DNA of 47,626 bases from Aeromicrobium sp. (GTDB taxonomy: Bacteria > Actinomycetota > Actinomycetes > Propionibacteriales > Nocardioidaceae): contig JAOPXL010000210.1 in NCBI GenBank assembly GCA_025965175.1, positions 1-47,626 on the forward strand. The letters are read 5' to 3'. Position 1 is the stretch's first letter. Each line of letters starts with the position of its first letter. The translations under genes were made by a program, and so were the position numbers. This document shows positions 41,855-47,626 of the stretch, piece by piece. The notes beneath the pieces were generated by a model. That model saw only the letters and a program-made list of their open reading frames with translations, was not told the DNA's origin and did no database searches.

Positions 41855-42496
41855 TCATCCCGACGCCTGGCCCAGCCACGGCTCGACGCCGACGCGGATC
41901 CGCTGGTGGATCTGTTCGGGCGTGCCGTCATGGGTCACGACGAGGTAGTGCGCCGGATCGGCGGCCGCGAGGTCCAGGAAGTGCTGGCGGACCCGACGGT
42001 GGAAGTCCAGCGGCTCGGCCTCGATCCGGTCGGCCCCCTCGAACCGGGTGTGGCCGATCTCGGGATCGATGTCCAGGACGATCGTCAGGTGCGGGCGCAG
42101 CGAGGACGTCGCCCACCGGGCCACCCACTCCAGCTCGGACGACTCCAGGGCTCGTCCTGCGCCCTGGTAGGCCAGGGTCGAGTCGACGTAGCGGTCGGTC
42201 AGCACGATCTGGCCCGCGGCGAGGCTCGGCAGCACGACGCTGTCGACGTGCTCGGCCTTGTCGGCGGCGTAGATCAGCGCCTCGGTGCGCGGTGACAGCT
42301 CGCCGGTGTCGTTGTCGAGCACGATCTGCCGCAGGATCTTGCCGACCTCGGTGCCGCCCGGCTCGCGGGTCAGCAGGACCCGGTGCCCCAGGCCCTCCAG
42401 CCACGTGACGAGCAGCTGGGCCTGGGTCGACTTGCCGGCACCCTCCCCACCCTCCAGGGCGAGGAAGACCCCGGTCTCGGTGAAGAGTGGTTCCAT
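41855..42496 (-). CDS. tmk: Thymidylate kinase
   Basis: 213 residues. P-loop LEGGEGAGKST (14-24), the DR(Y/H) motif in VLTDRYVDSTLAYQGAGR, LTREPGGTEVG with the catalytic Arg region, and the C-terminal lid with RIEAEPLDFHRRVR. It phosphorylates dTMP to dTDP. It is followed directly by holB and lies 10 nt downstream of the LtrA-type gene on the same strand. Confidence 0.96.
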   Translation of the reverse strand: MEPLFTETGVFLALEGGEGAGKSTQAQLLVTWLEGLGHRVLLTREPGGTEVGKILRQIVLDNDTGELSPRTEALIYAADKAEHVDSVVLPSLAAGQIVLTDRYVDSTLAYQGAGRALESSELEWVARWATSSLRPHLTIVLDIDPEIGHTRFEGADRIEAEPLDFHRRVRQHFLDLAAADPAHYLVVTHDGTPEQIHQRIRVGVEPWLGQASG

Positions 42497-42506
42497 GGCC
42501 TCGATC

Positions 42507-43676
42507 CTAGGCGGTAGGACCCACAGGTTCGTCCGAGGCGGCTGTCAGCCGCAGCTCGACGACCAGCAGTGCCGCGAGGACCAGCCCGGTCCACAGCTCC
42601 GACACCGGCACGAACGTCGCGGCGACGATGGCCAGGACCGCGGCGAGGAATGGTCCGAGTGTCCGCATCGACGAGTCGTGCAGCCGGATCGAGACGACCC
42701 AGAGCGCGATCAGCGCGACCGCCGACGGGCCCGTCACGAACGCGCTGCTGACCAGGTCCGAGACCTCGGCGTGGTGCCCGTAGTACGCGATGCGGGCCGC
42801 CAGCCCGGCGCCGATCGCGGCCGCCGACCCGAAGATCAGGTAGTGCCCGAACCCCCAGACGTACCCGACGTCGTTGCCGGTCAGGATGTTGGCGTTGTCG
42901 CGGGAGAAGTACAGCCACCACGAGCAGAACGTGATGAGGACACCGCCGACCACGACGTACCAGAGCTCCACCGGCGGGTGGTCCTCGTCGAAGGCGACCT
43001 GCAGCGCCAGCGTGACCGACAGGATCGTCTCGCCCAGCACGATGATGAAGAACAGTCCGTAGCGCTCGGCGATGTGGTGCGGGTGCCATGGCGTCGTCCC
43101 GGCCAGCTCGGCGACGAACGGGACACCGAAGTCGAGCGCGACCCCGACCGCGAACAACCACAGCGGCAGGTGCCCGCCGGTGACCAGCAGCGCGACGACC
43201 CAGCCGATCTGCACTCCGATGAGCCCGTACGCGTACCGCATCGCGGTGGTGCGGCGCTGGGGATGGCCCGCGGCGGCGCGCAGCCACATCAGCACCAGGC
43301 CGATCCGCATGATGACGTAGCCGACGATCCCGAGGGTGAAGTCCTCGTCGAAGATCCGCGGGACGCCGGCGGCCAGGACGAGCGAGCCGAAGACCTGCAG
43401 CAGCGTCAGAAGCCGGTGGATCGTGTCGTCGGAGTCGTACGCGGAGTTGAACCACACGAAGTTGAGCCACGCCCAGAACGTCGCGAAGAACGCGACCGCG
43501 AACCACACCAGCCCGTGCCCCGCGCGGCCCTCGACGATCTCGTGCTCGAGCGTCAGCGCGGCCTGCGCGATCGCGACGACGTAGCAGAGGTCGGTAAAGA
43601 GCTCGAGCGGCGTCGCGACCCGGTGCTCCTCGTGCGGGTCACGGGGTGCCAGCGGACGGACGAGTCGCGCGATCAT
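42507..43676 (-). CDS. Low temperature requirement protein A (LtrA) family membrane protein
   Basis: 389 residues with about ten membrane segments. The family start TPLELFTDLCYVVAIAQAA and FFATFWAWLNFVWFNSAYDSDD, plus HIAERYGLFFIIVLGETILS in the second half, are characteristic of LtrA. ATG 43676 is the likely start because the conserved region begins 21 residues later; longer frames run into the neighbouring gene. Its biochemical role is unknown in bacteria. No regulatory element is visible. Confidence 0.9.
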   Translation of the reverse strand: MIARLVRPLAPRDPHEEHRVATPLELFTDLCYVVAIAQAALTLEHEIVEGRAGHGLVWFAVAFFATFWAWLNFVWFNSAYDSDDTIHRLLTLLQVFGSLVLAAGVPRIFDEDFTLGIVGYVIMRIGLVLMWLRAAAGHPQRRTTAMRYAYGLIGVQIGWVVALLVTGGHLPLWLFAVGVALDFGVPFVAELAGTTPWHPHHIAERYGLFFIIVLGETILSVTLALQVAFDEDHPPVELWYVVVGGVLITFCSWWLYFSRDNANILTGNDVGYVWGFGHYLIFGSAAAIGAGLAARIAYYGHHAEVSDLVSSAFVTGPSAVALIALWVVSIRLHDSSMRTLGPFLAAVLAIVAATFVPVSELWTGLVLAALLVVELRLTAASDEPVGPTA

Positions 43677-43713
43677 GCCCACGATTCTGGCAGGCACCGC
43701 AGGGGCGCACCGC

Positions 43714-44870
43714 TCACGACAGCCCGTTGAGCTGGTCCACGACCTGCAGCAGGTCACCTTGGTCGTAGTTGTCGACGGCCACGAAGTTGGGCAGCTGCCC
43801 GCGCTCGTCCTCGCACTCACGGACCCGCGGCAGCAGCAGGTCCTCGGCGTTGACCTTCGCAGCGTCGGTGACCCGCGAGTCGAAGTTGCTGAGCCAGTGG
43901 TTGATGAGGAACAGCGGCGCATCGGCCGGTCCGCGGAACCGCTCGCAGCTGAACTGCGAGGCCTTGGTGAAGCTGTACGGGGGTGTCCTGCACCGCCTGG
44001 CGCGAGTCGATGAGCCAGGGGGCGTCCGGGCCGCCGCTCGCGTTCTCGAGCAGGAACACGACCCGGTGGCCCGACGAGATCATCTCCTCAAGCGTCGGCC
44101 ACGGCTCGCCGGGCTTCGGAGTGTGGACGTACGGCTTGAGGCCCGCCCGCTCGACGAGGGCCGCGGTGTCCGCCGGGGACACCTGGTCCTGGACGTTGAA
44201 CGTGAAGACCTCCCGCGGGTGCTGGTCGAGCCAGCCCTTGACCTGCACCATCAACGGCTCCCACTCGGTGGACCCGAGCTCGCACAGCGCGTGGCAGAGA
44301 TAGGGACGCACGGGCCCGGACGGCGTCAGATTGAGGGAGTCGCGGATGCGCAGCGCGCTCTGCACGACGCTCGCGCCGCACGTCCGCTCGGCCTCCGCGG
44401 CCGCCTTCTCCCGGTCGCCGCCAGCATTGGGGGGTGAAGGACTGCCACCCGCGGGCCGCCAGCGACGACGGCTCGAGGTCGAGGCCCGGGCTCGCCACGA
44501 CCCGCAACAGGAAGCCCGCCGCCGCGACGATGCCCGCCGCGAGCCAGAACGAGCGGTCCAGCTCCCGCCAGGTTGCAGCACCGAGCGCTCCGCCGAGCGT
44601 GTGCTCGTCGAGTCGAGCAGCCAGGAAGCTGCCGACCACGAGCAGCACGATCAGGGCCCCCGCCGCGGCGAGCGCACCGGACCCCACCGCCTGGACGACG
44701 CCGCGCCAACCACTGCGACGCAGGGCCCCCACCACAGCGAGGAGCAGCAGCCCGAGCACCGGCAGGAGCCAGGCGAGCAGGATCACGGCGTCGGTCAGCC
44801 GAATGAGGTCACTGGTCGTCTCATGGCCCCCGATCGAGGCGAGCGTGACGTCGAGGTCGGCCGCCGCCAT
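43714..44870 (-). pseudogene. Membrane-anchored PI-PLC-like phosphodiesterase, disrupted
   Basis: Three frames together spell one protein. Frame one (from ATG 44870) has three membrane segments and ends near SLAARGWQSFTP. Frame two has the PLC-like part (RPYLCHALCELG, HPREVFTFNVQDQV, RVVFLLENASG). Frame three has SFTKASQFSCERFRG, PLFLINHWLSNFDSRV and the end NFVAVDNYDQGDLLQVVDQL. The frames join if one G is removed from the runs at 44429-44434 and 43979-43983. The early HN catalytic motif that normally precedes YLCH is not found, so a deletion near 44430 is also possible. It starts 4 nt after topA. Confidence 0.72.
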
Positions 44871-44874
44871 CGCC

Positions 44875-47625
<2,751 letters not shown>

Positions 47626-47626
47626 G

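Overview
The window is high-GC actinobacterial DNA with many GTG starts and frequent ATGA or GTGA gene junctions. Its right end carries core genes in an actinobacterial order: topA, tmk, holB, an exported alpha/beta hydrolase, chorismate mutase and a tRNA-Thr. A Nocardioidaceae-type organism such as Nocardioides or Aeromicrobium is my inference from style and gene order, not from a search.

Layout. Positions 1-988 (minus) are the N-terminal part of a Baeyer-Villiger monooxygenase that runs off the left edge, with a promoter and a 24-bp inverted repeat upstream. Positions 1180-2034 hold no intact gene. Positions 2035-3500 (plus) encode an ECF sigma factor coupled to a membrane-anchored CU044_5270-type protein. 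Positions 3547-4308 are a broken IS3-family element. Positions 4432-33422 are an unbroken run of 26 minus-strand genes, mostly joined by 1-13 nt overlaps. Positions 33600-38140 form a divergent plus-strand set: IclR regulator, DHDPS-family lyase/aldolase, second IclR regulator, acylating acetaldehyde dehydrogenase and 4-hydroxy-2-oxovalerate aldolase. A 3' fragment of an IS481-family transposase (38409-38597) separates this set from tRNA-Thr and the core genes.

How the genes may work together. The 34-kb segment between the two IS remnants looks like one catabolic island under two IclR regulators. Uptake would use a branched-chain-amino-acid-type ABC transporter (binding lipoprotein, LivH, a fused LivM-LivG, LivF) and an MFS carrier. 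A CoA block follows: family III CoA-transferase, ADP-forming acyl-CoA synthetase, acyl-CoA dehydrogenase, enoyl-CoA hydratase, SDR-fold protein, HMG-CoA-lyase-type lyase, metallo-beta-lactamase-fold hydrolase and two MmgE/PrpD proteins. This suggests activation, unsaturation, hydration and C-C cleavage of a branched or cyclic acid. A keto/hydroxy-acid block follows: HpcH/HpaI aldolase, Asp/Glu-racemase-fold protein, Ldh2-type dehydrogenase, Fe-ADH, DUF6282 protein, two aldehyde dehydrogenases, AKR, Zn-ADH and two FAH-family enzymes. One FAH enzyme resembles 2-keto-3-deoxy sugar-acid dehydratases and one aldehyde dehydrogenase resembles 2-oxoglutarate-semialdehyde dehydrogenase. Likely end products are pyruvate, acetyl-CoA and 2-oxoglutarate. 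The substrate cannot be named from sequence, and I know of no described pathway with this gene set.
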